64,000 bases of DNA from Streptomyces fagopyri (GTDB lineage Bacteria > Actinomycetota > Actinomycetes > Streptomycetales > Streptomycetaceae), in assembly GCF_009498275.1 (NCBI RefSeq), contig NZ_CP045643.1:124001-188000 (forward strand), in the 5' to 3' direction. Under the pieces are notes generated by a model, which saw only the letters and a program-made list of their open reading frames with translations, did not search any database and had not been told where the DNA came from. Below, one piece after another: positions 8,410 to 16,641 of this stretch. Position 1 is the first letter of the stretch; each line of letters starts with the position of its first letter. Both the position numbers and the translations under genes were made by a program.

Positions 8410-10017
8410 ATGACCGGCGACGAGAGGCTGCCGCGTGTGCGGGGGCTTTCCACGTGGACGACCCGGCGATGGCTTCGCGTCGGGGTGACCGTGTCTTTGA
8501 CCGTCCTGACCCTGCTCGGGGCGACCGGAGCATGGGTCCTGGGACGGACGGCCTCGATCAGCGACAGTCTCGTGGACGTGAAATCCCCGGCGCTGACCAC
8601 CTCCATCCGCCTGGAATCCGCCCTGCTCAACCAGGAGACCGGCATCCGCGGCTACGGGCTCACGGGGACGGCGGACTTCCTCAAGCCCTATCAGCAGGGG
8701 CTCGCCGAGCAGAAGAAGGACATCGCGGTACTCTCGGCGCTGCTCCAGGGCGACAGCGCGGGCCTTCGTGATCTCAAGGCCGTACAGGACTCCGTGGAGA
8801 GATGGCAGGAGCGGATCGCCCGCCCGATCGCCGCCTCACCGGCCGGGGCACCGTCGCCGCTGGCCACCGAACGCGCCACGGAAGGCAAGACGTCCTTCGA
8901 CAGGGTCCGCACGGCCATGGCCACCCAGCAGGACGGGCTGCGTGCCGACCGCGTGCGATCGAGAGCGGACCTGGCCGACACGATGAGACTGCGGAACTGG
9001 GTGTTCACCGCGATCGCCGTACTCATCGCCGTCCTCGCGGGAGTGGTCTTCGAGGCGCTGCGCCGTGGCATCACCACGCCGCTGGAGCGGCTCGGGGCGG
9101 ACGCCCGTGCCGTCGCCGACGGCGACTTCGGTCATTCCATCACGCCGACCGGTCCGGCGGACCTGCAACGGCTGAGCGGCGAGATCGACGTCATGCGCCA
9201 ACGGCTCGTACAGGAACTGGACTTCAGCGAGGAGGCACGGCTGCGCCTCGACGAGCAGTCCACGGAGCTCCAGCGGTCCAACGCCGAGCTGGAGCAGTTC
9301 GCCTACGTCGCCTCCCACGACCTGCAGGAACCTCTGCGCAAGGTCTCCAGCTTCACCCAGCTGCTCCAGCGGCGCTACGGAGGTCAACTGGACGAGCGTG
9401 CCGACCAGTACATCGACTTCGCGGTCGACGGGGCGAATCGCATGCAGACGCTCATCAACGACCTGCTCGACTTCTCCCGTGTGGGCCGCGTCCACCACGC
9501 CCACCAGAGCGTCGACCTCAACTCGGTGATGAAGCGGAGCCTTTCCGCGCTGAGCGTCAGCATCGAGGAGGCGGGCGCCGTGATCACCCAGGACGAGCTG
9601 CCGACCCTGGTCGCCGACCCCACCCAGATGGGCATGCTGTGGCAGAACCTGATCGGCAACGCCGTCAAGTTCCGCCGGCCGCAGGAGACACCGCAGATCC
9701 ACGTGTCCGCCGTACGGGACGGTGCGCTGTGGCGGTTCACGGTCACCGACAACGGCATCGGCATCGCTCCCGAGTACGCCGAGAAGGTGTTCGTGATCTT
9801 CCAGCGGCTCCACACCAAGGACGCGTACAACGGCAGCGGGATCGGCCTGGCGATGTGCCGGAAGATCGTCGAATTCCACGGCGGGACCATCGTCGTCGAC
9901 CCGGAGTACACGGGCGGCACCCGCATCACCTTCACCCTGGCCGGCGGCCTCCCGGAGGCTGAACTCCCGTCCACCGCTTCGGAGGAGACCCGTTCCGGCG
10001 CGCAGCCGACCTCTTGA
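8410..10017 (+). CDS. Membrane sensor histidine kinase (CHASE3-HAMP-HisKA-HATPase)
   Basis: 535 residues with a GGAGGAG ribosome site upstream. A first membrane helix (about 22-44) is followed by an extracellular CHASE3-type sensor domain with the characteristic QETGIRGYGLTG and FLKPYQQG segments. A second helix (about 195-217) and a HAMP linker follow. The dimerisation domain has phospho-acceptor His near 303 in VASHDLQEPLRK, and the ATPase domain has N-box LIGNAVKF, DNGIGIAPEYA, and a G-box, GSGIGLAMC. The DLQEPLR form of the H-box is typical of phytochrome-like kinases that signal to single-domain receivers. The divergent fusion gene encodes such a receiver. The ligand is unknown. Confidence 0.93.
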   Translation: MTGDERLPRVRGLSTWTTRRWLRVGVTVSLTVLTLLGATGAWVLGRTASISDSLVDVKSPALTTSIRLESALLNQETGIRGYGLTGTADFLKPYQQGLAEQKKDIAVLSALLQGDSAGLRDLKAVQDSVERWQERIARPIAASPAGAPSPLATERATEGKTSFDRVRTAMATQQDGLRADRVRSRADLADTMRLRNWVFTAIAVLIAVLAGVVFEALRRGITTPLERLGADARAVADGDFGHSITPTGPADLQRLSGEIDVMRQRLVQELDFSEEARLRLDEQSTELQRSNAELEQFAYVASHDLQEPLRKVSSFTQLLQRRYGGQLDERADQYIDFAVDGANRMQTLINDLLDFSRVGRVHHAHQSVDLNSVMKRSLSALSVSIEEAGAVITQDELPTLVADPTQMGMLWQNLIGNAVKFRRPQETPQIHVSAVRDGALWRFTVTDNGIGIAPEYAEKVFVIFQRLHTKDAYNGSGIGLAMCRKIVEFHGGTIVVDPEYTGGTRITFTLAGGLPEAELPSTASEETRSGAQPTS

Positions 10018-10056
10018 GCACGGCCGTGGAAGGGGCGGCACCCGTGATCACCCCCA

Positions 10057-10096
10057 CCGGTGACTCCGCCTGTGCCGCGCCTGCGGCCGTCACCGG
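10057..10096. terminator. Stem-loop between convergent kinase and DUF427 genes
   Basis: CCGGTGAC (10057-10064) pairs perfectly with GTCACCGG (10089-10096), and the loop contains a second stem, GCCGC/GCGGC. It overlaps the DUF427 stop codon and could terminate both convergent genes. Confidence 0.5.
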
Positions 10097-10932
10097 GACG
10101 GCCGCGCCGAGAGCGTCTTGGTGAATCCGGTGACCGGGCGCTCCAGGCGAGCCCCGTCCACGGTGATGTCGACCGCCTCGTTGTAGAAGGCCACGAGGTC
10201 CTTGACGGCGCCCACCGCGGGCAGCGGCTCCGGGTAGCTCCAGACGATGTTCGGCGGGATCCCGGGCACGTCGGCCTCACCCCGCCACGACCAGTACGCG
10301 GCGGTCCCCTTGTAGGGGCAGCCGGTGCTGTGGTCGGTCGGTTCGAACAGTTCCAGCCGGACGTCCTCGCGCGGGATGTAGTACCGCGTCGGCAGCCCGG
10401 TCTCGAAGAGCAGCACCGGGTGGTGGGTGTCGGCGACGACCGTGCCGCCGATCTCGACCCGGACGTGGCGGCCGCTGGGCAGGGCGTCGACCCGTTTGTG
10501 CGGGTCGCGGGGGTGGACGAAGATCTCTTCCTCCTCCTCGTACCAGTGGTCCAGGCCCCGGCCGACGCGCCGGAACCACTCGAAGGCGATGTGGCCGGCC
10601 AGGTCGTCGGCCGGAAACGTCCAGGCCGCGTTCTCCAGGATCTCCGGGTTCTCCGGTGGTTCCCCGCCGACCTCGAGGTCGTAGAAGATCCGCGATCCGG
10701 TGTGCGTACCGGTCGGGGGGTTCCTCGCGGGGCGGAGCAGGTCCTCGCGGACCTCCTCGCGCGGGAAGGCGTACAGCGGTACCGGCACCCCGGGCTCCCA
10801 TACGAGGACGGGATGTCTGCTGTCGACGACGGTGACGTCTCCGGTACGGCCGCGCACCCAGCGTTCGCTCGGCTCCCACAGGAGGCCTTCGGGGGTGCTT
10901 CTGACGTCCGGCGCGGTGGGGAACGTACTCAT
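10090..10932 (-). CDS. Tandem DUF427 protein
   Basis: 280 residues from ATG 10932, chosen for the GGAGAG site 7 bases upstream. Two copies of the DUF427 fold are visible. The first has VVDSRHPVLVWEPGVPVPLY and PREEVREDLL. The second has VADTHHPVLLFETGLPTRYY, PREDVRLELF, and the signature CPYKGTAAYWSW, followed by IVWSYPEPLP. DUF427 proteins are small cytoplasmic beta-rich domains of unknown biochemical function; duplicated forms are common in actinomycetes. The first copy lacks the CPYKG signature (it has THTGSRIFYD instead), so only the second may keep the ancestral site. No operon partners. Confidence 0.88.
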   Translation of the reverse strand: MSTFPTAPDVRSTPEGLLWEPSERWVRGRTGDVTVVDSRHPVLVWEPGVPVPLYAFPREEVREDLLRPARNPPTGTHTGSRIFYDLEVGGEPPENPEILENAAWTFPADDLAGHIAFEWFRRVGRGLDHWYEEEEEIFVHPRDPHKRVDALPSGRHVRVEIGGTVVADTHHPVLLFETGLPTRYYIPREDVRLELFEPTDHSTGCPYKGTAAYWSWRGEADVPGIPPNIVWSYPEPLPAVGAVKDLVAFYNEAVDITVDGARLERPVTGFTKTLSARPSR

Positions 10933-11090
10933 GCCCGGCTCTCCTTCGACTTGCTCACACACGGTGACTTCGGTACGTCCTCGTGCGACGGCGACCGGCC
11001 GTCGAGGCGCGTCTCACCTCGCGAGGGGTGTCCTCGGTGTCCAGAGCGAGCCAAGCACATCTCGGGCGGCTCAGGGGGTACCCGGCCGTC

Positions 11091-12140
11091 ATGGCGAAAC
11101 TGCACCTTCCACGGCGAAACGATCATCACGGCAGGGACGGGGTGCTGCCGCCGGAGGAGGTCGGCCCGGAGCCGGCGGTGGAGCGAGCGGCACCGGACAG
11201 TCCGGTGAAGCTGCCGAAGCGTGCGTGGGGCGCGGCGCTGAGGGGTGCCCTGCGCGAGTTCAAGGACGACGAGCTGGCCGACCGGGCGGCCGCGCTGACG
11301 TACTACGGAGTGCTGGCGCTGTTCCCGGCACTGCTGGTGCTCGTCTCCCTGCTGGGCGTCATCGGCAGGTCGGCCACGGACAAGGTGCTGGCCAATCTCA
11401 GGCAGCTCACGCCCGGAGCGGCCCACGACATCATCACCAGGTCCGTGGAGCAGTTGCGGAACAACTCCGGCGCGGGCTCGGTCGTGGCGGTCATCGGCAT
11501 CGTCCTGGCGGTGTGGTCGGCGTCCGGGTACGTGGCGGCGTTCATCCGTGCGGCGAACGCCGTCTACGACATGCCCGAGGGGCGTCCGGTGTGGAAGATC
11601 CTGCCGGTGCGCGTGGGCGTGACCGTCGTGCTGATGGTTCTCGCGGTCGCCGGCTCCGTGATCGTGGTGTTCTCCGGCGGCGTGGCCCGGCAGGCCGGGA
11701 GCGCGCTGGGTGTGGGAGACACGGCGCTGGCGGTGTGGTCGGTCGCGAAGTGGCCCGTACTGGTCGTGCTGGTCACCGTCATGATCGCGATCCTGTACTG
11801 GGCGACCCCGAACGCCAAGGTGAAGGGGTTCCGGTGGATCACGCCGGGCAGCCTCCTCGCCCTCATGATCTGGATGATCGCCTCCGCCGGATTCGCCTTC
11901 TATGTGGCGAACTTCGCGTCCTACAACAAGACCTACGGCACGATGGCCGGGGTCATCGTCTTCCTGGTGTGGCTGTGGATCAGCAATCTGGCGATCCTGC
12001 TGGGGCTGGAGTTCGACGCCGAGACGATCCGCCAGCGGGCCATCGCCGGTGGCCACCCGCCGAAGGCGGAGCCCTACACCCAGCCCCGCGACACCCGCAC
12101 GTGGGACGAGGAGGACCGCCGCCGGCTCGGCGACTTCTGA
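11091..12140 (+). CDS. YihY/BrkB-family inner membrane protein
   Basis: 349 residues from ATG 11091. A hydrophilic N-terminus leads to the family signature ADRAAALTYYGVLALFPALL, followed by about six membrane helices and a C-terminal helix ending in AILLGLEFDAE. The ~45-residue charged tail is cytoplasmic. The family was once annotated as ribonuclease BN, which is incorrect; the real role is unknown. Downstream are the holin-X/DUF3618/DUF4235 genes, an association common in Streptomyces. GGGTAC at 11076-11081 in GGGGGTACCC could be a stress-sigma -10 element giving a nearly leaderless transcript. Confidence 0.88.
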   Translation: MAKLHLPRRNDHHGRDGVLPPEEVGPEPAVERAAPDSPVKLPKRAWGAALRGALREFKDDELADRAAALTYYGVLALFPALLVLVSLLGVIGRSATDKVLANLRQLTPGAAHDIITRSVEQLRNNSGAGSVVAVIGIVLAVWSASGYVAAFIRAANAVYDMPEGRPVWKILPVRVGVTVVLMVLAVAGSVIVVFSGGVARQAGSALGVGDTALAVWSVAKWPVLVVLVTVMIAILYWATPNAKVKGFRWITPGSLLALMIWMIASAGFAFYVANFASYNKTYGTMAGVIVFLVWLWISNLAILLGLEFDAETIRQRAIAGGHPPKAEPYTQPRDTRTWDEEDRRRLGDF

Positions 12141-12230
12141 CCGCGTCTCACGGCCGGTACGGCGCCGGCCGCGACGGCCGCCGCAGGCAGAGCCGGCCGA
12201 TTCGCAGTCCCTGCCCTGAACCGCTCTGTC

Positions 12231-12240
12231 GGGGGTACCC
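12231..12240 (+). promoter_or_regulatory. Candidate SigB-like -10 element before the holin-X operon
   Basis: GGGGGTACCC at 12231-12240 contains GGGTAC, the consensus -10 of Streptomyces SigB-type stress promoters, and recurs at 11074-11083 before YihY. A matching GTTT-type -35 is not obvious, so this is tentative. Confidence 0.3.
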
Positions 12241-12313
12241 GCCTGTTCACGGACTGCCGCGGCTCGCCACAGAGCCCGGCGGTGGCCGAGGAATCTGGCA
12301 GGAGGTGATTGCC

Positions 12314-12751
12314 GTGTCGAGTGTGCGGTCGCGCACAGAGGCGCCCGATGGGCAGGCACAGGGGGCCGGATCGGACCAGGTGGGTGAGCTGGTGCACCGG
12401 GCTTCGCAGCAGCTGACCGAACTGGTCCGGGGCGAACTCCGGCTGGCGCAGGCGGAGATGAAGGAGAAGGGTAGGCACTACGGCAAGAGCGGCGGACTGT
12501 TCGGCGGCGCCGGGATCGTGGGCTTCCTGATGCTGGAGGCTCTGGTGGTCTCCGCGATCGCCGCCCTGGCCGTGCCGCTGCCGGTGTGGGCCGCGGCACT
12601 GATCGTCACCGCGGTGCTGGGTGTGATCGCCGCGGTCCTGGCCCTGACCGGGAAGAAGCAGATCAGCCAGGCGGCGCCGCCCGTGCCCGAGCAGACCATC
12701 GACCATGTGAAGGCCGATGTGGCCGAGATCAAGAGGAGTGCCCACCGATGA
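12314..12751 (+). CDS. Actinobacterial phage holin-X-like membrane protein
   Basis: 145 residues from GTG 12314, with a near-perfect AGGAGGTGAT ribosome site at 12300-12309. The first ~60 residues are amphipathic (VGELVHRASQQLTELVRGEL), followed by two membrane helices in the middle, then a short charged tail (DHVKADVAEIKRS). This is the layout of the putative actinobacterial holin-X family. Despite the name, there is no phage context; such genes sit in conserved chromosomal operons with DUF3618 and DUF4235 proteins, probably serving the envelope. The stop overlaps the next start (ATGA). Confidence 0.88.
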   Translation: MSSVRSRTEAPDGQAQGAGSDQVGELVHRASQQLTELVRGELRLAQAEMKEKGRHYGKSGGLFGGAGIVGFLMLEALVVSAIAALAVPLPVWAAALIVTAVLGVIAAVLALTGKKQISQAAPPVPEQTIDHVKADVAEIKRSAHR

Positions 12752-13197
12752 GCAACCCGTCCGACCACGAGCAGACCGCCGCGACCCCCGATGAACTGCG
12801 TGAGCAGGTCGAGCAGACCCGTGCCGAGCTCGGTGAGACGGTGCAGGCACTGGCCGACAAGACCGACGTCAAGGCCCGGGCCAAGGAGAAGACCGCCGAG
12901 GTCAAGGAGCAGACCGTGGCGAAGGCCGGAGAGCTGAAGGCCAAGGCCGCCCAGGCCGCGCATCAGGTCCAGGACAAGCTGCCCGACCAGGTCAAGGAGA
13001 AGGCGGCCCAGACCGCCGCCCAGGTCCGGGAGAAGGCCGCGAAGGCCGGAGGCGTCTGGGAGAAGAAGGCTCCCGAGCCGGTACGGGTGCAGGCCGCTGA
13101 GGGGGTCCGTGCTGTACGGGACAACCGCAAGATGTTGGTGGCGGCCGGAGGCGCGACGGCCCTCGCGTGGCTGATGTTCCGCCGCAAGAAGGGCTGA
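12748..13197 (+). CDS. DUF3618 protein with long helical tail
   Basis: 149 residues. The N-terminus carries the DUF3618 signature (TPDELREQVEQTRAELGETV and ALADKTDVKARAKEK). A lysine/alanine-rich stretch of about 70 residues is predicted to be one long amphipathic helix resembling LEA-like or apolipoprotein-like repeats (AKEKTAEVKEQTVAKAGELK). A single membrane segment lies near the C-terminus (MLVAAGGATALAWLMF), ending in RRKKG. It is translationally coupled to the holin-X gene. A membrane-tethered stress or desiccation role is plausible but inferred. Confidence 0.88.
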   Translation: MSNPSDHEQTAATPDELREQVEQTRAELGETVQALADKTDVKARAKEKTAEVKEQTVAKAGELKAKAAQAAHQVQDKLPDQVKEKAAQTAAQVREKAAKAGGVWEKKAPEPVRVQAAEGVRAVRDNRKMLVAAGGATALAWLMFRRKKG

Positions 13198-13202
13198 AGT
13201 CG

Positions 13203-13469
13203 ATGAGAGCCTCGAAGGTCGCCTACAAACCGGTCGGCCTCGCCCTGGGCGCCGCGGGCGGACTGCTCGCCGGCATGGCCTTCAGGCAGGCGTGGAAGAT
13301 TCTCACCCACGCCGAGGACGCCCCCAACGCCACCGACGAGAACCGTACTTGGGGTGAGATCCTGCTCGCTGCCACGTTGCAGGGTGCGATCTTCGCCGGG
13401 GTGAAAGCGGCCGTCGACCGCGCCGGTGCCACCGCCACGCGTCGCGTGACCGGTACCTGGCCGGGCTGA
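13203..13469 (+). CDS. DUF4235 small membrane protein
   Basis: 88 residues from ATG 13203, 5 bases after the DUF3618 stop, so the third gene of the operon. Two hydrophobic segments (LALGAAGGLLAGMAFRQAW and WGEILLAATLQGAIFAGVKA) flank a short charged loop, as in DUF4235 proteins. The family has no known biochemical function. A strong hairpin follows 80 bases downstream and closes the operon. Confidence 0.88.
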   Translation: MRASKVAYKPVGLALGAAGGLLAGMAFRQAWKILTHAEDAPNATDENRTWGEILLAATLQGAIFAGVKAAVDRAGATATRRVTGTWPG

Positions 13470-13948
13470 CGGCCCGCGCCGACGACGGTCGGATCACCGG
13501 AAGCGTTCGCCGACCTGAGCGTCAGCACCAGCACCAGCACCAGCACATGGAAGCCCCCGACCGCTGCAACTCAACGCGGTGCGGGGGCTTCCGCCGGGTT
13601 GGACGGGATCGGTGGCAGGGTGTGTCCGGCCGAAGGCGAATGGACAGCCTCAACGACCTTCCCTCGGGACATATGACATCACCTACACCCGGAGTCCTTC
13701 GACCGACCCTGGAACAAGGCGTGTTGCTCCTGTCGAACGCGGCGCGCTCGTGTCAGTGCGCAGGAACTCGCGTCAACTGAAGCGCTCGATGTCGGCAGTA
13801 CGGGACAGGTCTCTCTGCTGGCCACAGAGCACCCACACGTCGATGAGTTGTAGGCGTAGGGGGGCGCGGGAGAGGAGCACCTTCAGCCCGTAGCGATCAG
13901 CGCGCAAGAGGTCTGTCGTGGTCTGCTCGTGCTTGGCAGGGTGGGCTC
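13470..13948. other. Non-coding gap with terminator and an unassigned minus-strand frame
   Basis: Besides the terminator and a short CAGCAC repeat (13524-13546), this gap holds one minus-strand open frame, about 13783-13945. It reads like protein (DLLRADRYGLKVLLSR then APLRLQLIDVWVLCG) but has no good start codon and no family I recognise. I leave it unannotated as a gene. Confidence 0.4.
13549..13592 (+). terminator. Strong terminator after the DUF4235 gene
   Basis: GGAAGCCCCCG (13549-13559) pairs perfectly with CGGGGGCTTCC (13582-13592), with an inner CCGC/GCGG extension. It is about 80 bases beyond the operon end. Confidence 0.8.
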
Positions 13949-14488
13949 ATGACTCCGGGGTTCAGCGGTGAGGTCGCCGAGTATTACGCGAAGTACCGCC
14001 GGGGCTACTCGCGGCAAGTCCTGGACGCCCTCCAGGCAGCATGGGAGCTGGACACGGACGATGTCGTACTCGATCTGGGGTGCGGCACCGGTCAACTCGC
14101 TCTTCCGCTCGCCTCCCGGGTCCGCTCGGTCATCGGAATGGATCCGGAACCGGACATGCTCCGGCCGGCCAGAGAATCTGCCGCGCGCCAGTCAGAACAG
14201 AACGTGACCTGGGTGCTGGGATCAGACACGGATGTGCCGACGCTGGGCGCCCTTGTGGGGAAAGGCTCGCTGGCGATGACGGTGATAGCCAACGCGATCC
14301 ACTGCATGGATTATCGCGGCCTCTTCCCCGCGCTGCGGCCGTTGTGCCGCGCCGGAGGCGGTGTCGCGGTGGTGGCCGACGGAACACCGTTGTGGCTGCA
14401 GGACACGGACTGGTCGCCGCCCCGCGGCGACGTCGACCAGCGCCGTGCGAAGCGCCTCCCGATCGGTACGGCCGACTCGTACGCGTGA
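13949..14488 (+). CDS. Class I SAM-dependent methyltransferase, probably truncated
   Basis: 179 residues from ATG 13949. Motif I is clear (VVLDLGCGTGQLALPL), followed by VIGMDPEPDML (motif II acidic residue), VTWVLGSDTDVPTL, and a post-core LRPLCRAGGGVAVV strand. The family usually has 240-270 residues. Here similarity stops just after DGTPLWLQDTDWS, and the last ~25 residues are arginine-rich and unlike the family, so a frameshift or deletion has removed the C-terminal substrate region. The SAM-binding part looks intact. Substrate unknown; it may be a pseudogene in function. Confidence 0.75.
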   Translation: MTPGFSGEVAEYYAKYRRGYSRQVLDALQAAWELDTDDVVLDLGCGTGQLALPLASRVRSVIGMDPEPDMLRPARESAARQSEQNVTWVLGSDTDVPTLGALVGKGSLAMTVIANAIHCMDYRGLFPALRPLCRAGGGVAVVADGTPLWLQDTDWSPPRGDVDQRRAKRLPIGTADSYA

Positions 14489-14606
14489 CCGCCTGCCCGC
14501 CACCCAGCGGCTCGCCGTTCGCGGTGGCCTCCAGACCAGGTACCCGATGCGATCTCTCTGACCTGCAATGATTGAGGTCCAGGTACCCCGGCGGTACTCT
14601 GGCGGC

Positions 14607-14858
14607 ATGGCAGCACTCAACGTGGAATTCTCCGACGCGGAGCTCGAAGACCTGCGAGCGGCCGCCCAAGAGCACGGGATGACGCTGAAGGCGTTCGTGA
14701 GAGCCTCGACCACCGACGCGATCGCCCATCAGCGGATGCTGAAGGAGGCAGGGGCGGAGTTCCAGAGGGTCTTCGCGGACCCCGAGCTGGCCGCCGCCAT
14801 CGAAGCGGCGGGCATCGACGACGGCCCGATGGCGCACACGGCGGGCAGGGTCGCCTGA
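14607..14858 (+). CDS. Antitoxin of a Fic-like toxin-antitoxin pair
   Basis: 83 residues from ATG 14607; a start 39 bases upstream is possible but less typical. The N-terminus (MAALNVEFSDAELEDLRAAA then QEHGMTLKAFV) is a ribbon-helix-helix-like DNA-binding segment. The C-terminal half would neutralise the toxin (GAEFQRVFADPELAAAIEAA). It lies 4 bases before the toxin gene, the standard antitoxin-first order. Pairs like this are widespread in Streptomyces and are usually autoregulated by the antitoxin. Confidence 0.8.
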   Translation: MAALNVEFSDAELEDLRAAAQEHGMTLKAFVRASTTDAIAHQRMLKEAGAEFQRVFADPELAAAIEAAGIDDGPMAHTAGRVA

Positions 14859-14862
14859 ACCA

Positions 14863-15240
14863 ATGGCACCCACCATCCATATCGACGTCCGCTGGCTCCT
14901 GCAGCAGCATGAGACGGCCCTTCCCGGACAGCCCCACATCTCCGACTTCTCAGCGCTCGTTGCCGCCGTGGCCCGGCACCGCGTCGACCCTCCCCGCCTC
15001 GGCATCGACCCCGACGCGTCCTGGCGCGCGGCCGCGCTACTGCACACGCTGCTGCTGCTCAAGCCGCTGCCCTCGCTCAACGTACGGTTCGCGTGCGCGG
15101 TCACCATCGCCTACATGCACGCCGGCCATGAGGGCCTCGACGTCCCGTACGGCGAACTGGTCGAACTGTGCAAGGACCTCATCGCGGGCAAGGACACCGT
15201 CTTCGGCGCCGCCGACCGGATCCGTTCCTGGCGCATATGA
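14863..15240 (+). CDS. Fic/Doc-like toxin component
   Basis: 125 residues. It resembles the short actinobacterial 'Fic family toxin component': IHIDVRWLLQQHE at the start, HISDFSALVAAVARHRVD, and RAAALLHTLLLLKPLPSLN, then VRFACAVTIAYMHAG where a Fic fold would have its active-site helix. The canonical Fic motif HPFxxGNGR is not present; only P-L-x-x-x-N-x-R-F-A-x-A-V is kept. AMPylation or phosphorylation activity is therefore doubtful, and the chemistry may differ. Cotranscribed with the upstream antitoxin. Confidence 0.75.
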   Translation: MAPTIHIDVRWLLQQHETALPGQPHISDFSALVAAVARHRVDPPRLGIDPDASWRAAALLHTLLLLKPLPSLNVRFACAVTIAYMHAGHEGLDVPYGELVELCKDLIAGKDTVFGAADRIRSWRI

Positions 15241-15264
15241 CCGTCACCATCTCTCTGAAGCCGG

Positions 15265-15612
15265 CTACTGGTGGCCCAACACGTTGACCACTCGGCCGTT
15301 GGGATCCCGAACGAAGAACCGGCGCACTCCCCACTCCTCGTCCCGCAACGGATGCAGGATCTCGGCGCCGCTCTCGCGCACGGTCGCGTAGACGGCGTCG
15401 ACATCGTCCACCTCGACGCTCATGTCAGGGATCACCGGTGCGGTCTCGTCGTACGTCATGACGCTGACCTGTGCCGCCGGCGTGGACGGAGAGGCAAGTG
15501 TCATGATCCAGCCGTGGTTCATGACTTCCTCGAAGCCCAGCAGACCGTAGAAATCCCGGCTCTCCTGCATGGTGCCGGACTGGATATTGGGCACGACACG
15601 GCGAACAGCCAT
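15265..15612 (-). CDS. VOC (glyoxalase/bleomycin-resistance) superfamily protein
   Basis: 115 residues from ATG 15612, preferred over upstream ATGs because GGAGG lies 5 bases before it. The fold shows two beta-alpha-beta-beta-beta halves: RRVVPNIQSGTMQESRDFY...GLLGFEEVM in the first, and VEVDDVDAVYATVRESGAEI...FFVRDPNGRVVNVLGH in the second. The WGVRRFFVRDPNGRVVNV end is classical for this superfamily. Members are small cytoplasmic metalloenzymes or drug-binding proteins; the substrate cannot be assigned. Confidence 0.85.
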   Translation of the reverse strand: MAVRRVVPNIQSGTMQESRDFYGLLGFEEVMNHGWIMTLASPSTPAAQVSVMTYDETAPVIPDMSVEVDDVDAVYATVRESGAEILHPLRDEEWGVRRFFVRDPNGRVVNVLGHQ

Positions 15613-15699
15613 CAACGCCTCCATGAGCAAGCAATCATGTGCCTGGGCCCACCCAGTCTGACAACACAACGGTCGCCGCTCACGCTTTCGTAACGAGCC

Positions 15700-16641
15700 C
15701 TAACCCTGGGGGCGTTGGCCGACGCGGTCGACAACGGCCAATTTCTCCATGCTGGTCATCTCGAAGTACCAGCCGGCCGTCTGCCATTTCCCGTTGACGC
15801 GCTTGAGGCCACTGCCCTTGAAACGCAGACCGAGGTAGTCGTAGGTCTCACTGTCGAAGACGAACGTGAAGCTGGTCTTGGGGTACGAGACGCCGATCCC
15901 GTGCCGGCCGATGGCGTCCACCTGGTCGTGGTCCAGTTCAACGCCGCGGATCTTCGCGAGTGCCTCGAAGGCGGCGGCCTGCAAACCGGGAGGCATCACG
16001 CGCGGCCCCCGCATCAACATGCAGATCTCGAAGAACGCGTTCCTGTCTCCGTCCGGGGTGCCCGCACCCCCGAGCGAGAGTTCCTTGAGGAGCCTGTCCG
16101 GGTCCGTGGGCATCGTCTCGAGCTTCGCGTACGAAGTGGGCGGCCACGCCACCTCGTGCTTTCCCAGCGGAGGATCATGGTGGATCTTGCCGTGCTCCTG
16201 TCGCCGTGAGGGCCGCGAGCCGTCCACCGACAGCCAGCTCTCGTCCGTCCACGTCTTGGCCCTGCCGCCCTTCAGAGGCGTCCGTGTGCTGTACGTCCTG
16301 GTGTAGAAATACTGGTCGTTGCGCGGGATCGGCAGCCCGGAACTGTCGGACCGTGACCTGTCCGCGGCCTTGCGCAACACCTGCGCCGCGGTGAGCGACG
16401 TCCGCGGTACGGCGTTGCCGTCGCGGTTCGCCGAGGCGACGACGACGGTTCCCCCCACCGCCGCCACCGCCGCAGCGGCCGCCACCCGGAAGACCAGCCG
16501 CCGGGACGGGGTTGCCGACCCGGTCACGCGGTTCTCGCGGTGGATCTCGCTCTGCAACCGAACGCGGGCGGCCGAGCGGGCTTCGTCGGTCGGTGGCGGC
16601 ACGTCGGCCTCCCACTCCCGCACCCGTGTGAGGTCATCCAT
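15700..16641 (-). CDS. CU044_5270-family membrane protein, partner of an ECF sigma factor
   Basis: 313 residues from ATG 16641. A ~45-residue cytoplasmic N-terminus (MDDLTRVREWEADVPPPTDE) is followed by one membrane helix (LVFRVAAAAAVAAVGGTVVV). The extracellular domain carries family features (DQYFYTRTYSTRT, DESWLSVDGSRPSR, YPKTSFTFVFDSETYDYLGL). These proteins are almost always encoded behind an ECF sigma gene and are thought to act as its membrane anti-sigma or sensor. The start overlaps the sigma stop by 8 bases (ATGGATGA), so translation is coupled. Confidence 0.88.
   Translation of the reverse strand: MDDLTRVREWEADVPPPTDEARSAARVRLQSEIHRENRVTGSATPSRRLVFRVAAAAAVAAVGGTVVVASANRDGNAVPRTSLTAAQVLRKAADRSRSDSSGLPIPRNDQYFYTRTYSTRTPLKGGRAKTWTDESWLSVDGSRPSRRQEHGKIHHDPPLGKHEVAWPPTSYAKLETMPTDPDRLLKELSLGGAGTPDGDRNAFFEICMLMRGPRVMPPGLQAAAFEALAKIRGVELDHDQVDAIGRHGIGVSYPKTSFTFVFDSETYDYLGLRFKGSGLKRVNGKWQTAGWYFEMTSMEKLAVVDRVGQRPQG

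Noticed and set aside
13783..13945. Minus-strand frame with APLRLQLIDVWVLCG
   Set aside because: Protein-like, but no start codon with a ribosome site, no recognised family, and it overlaps the methyltransferase promoter.
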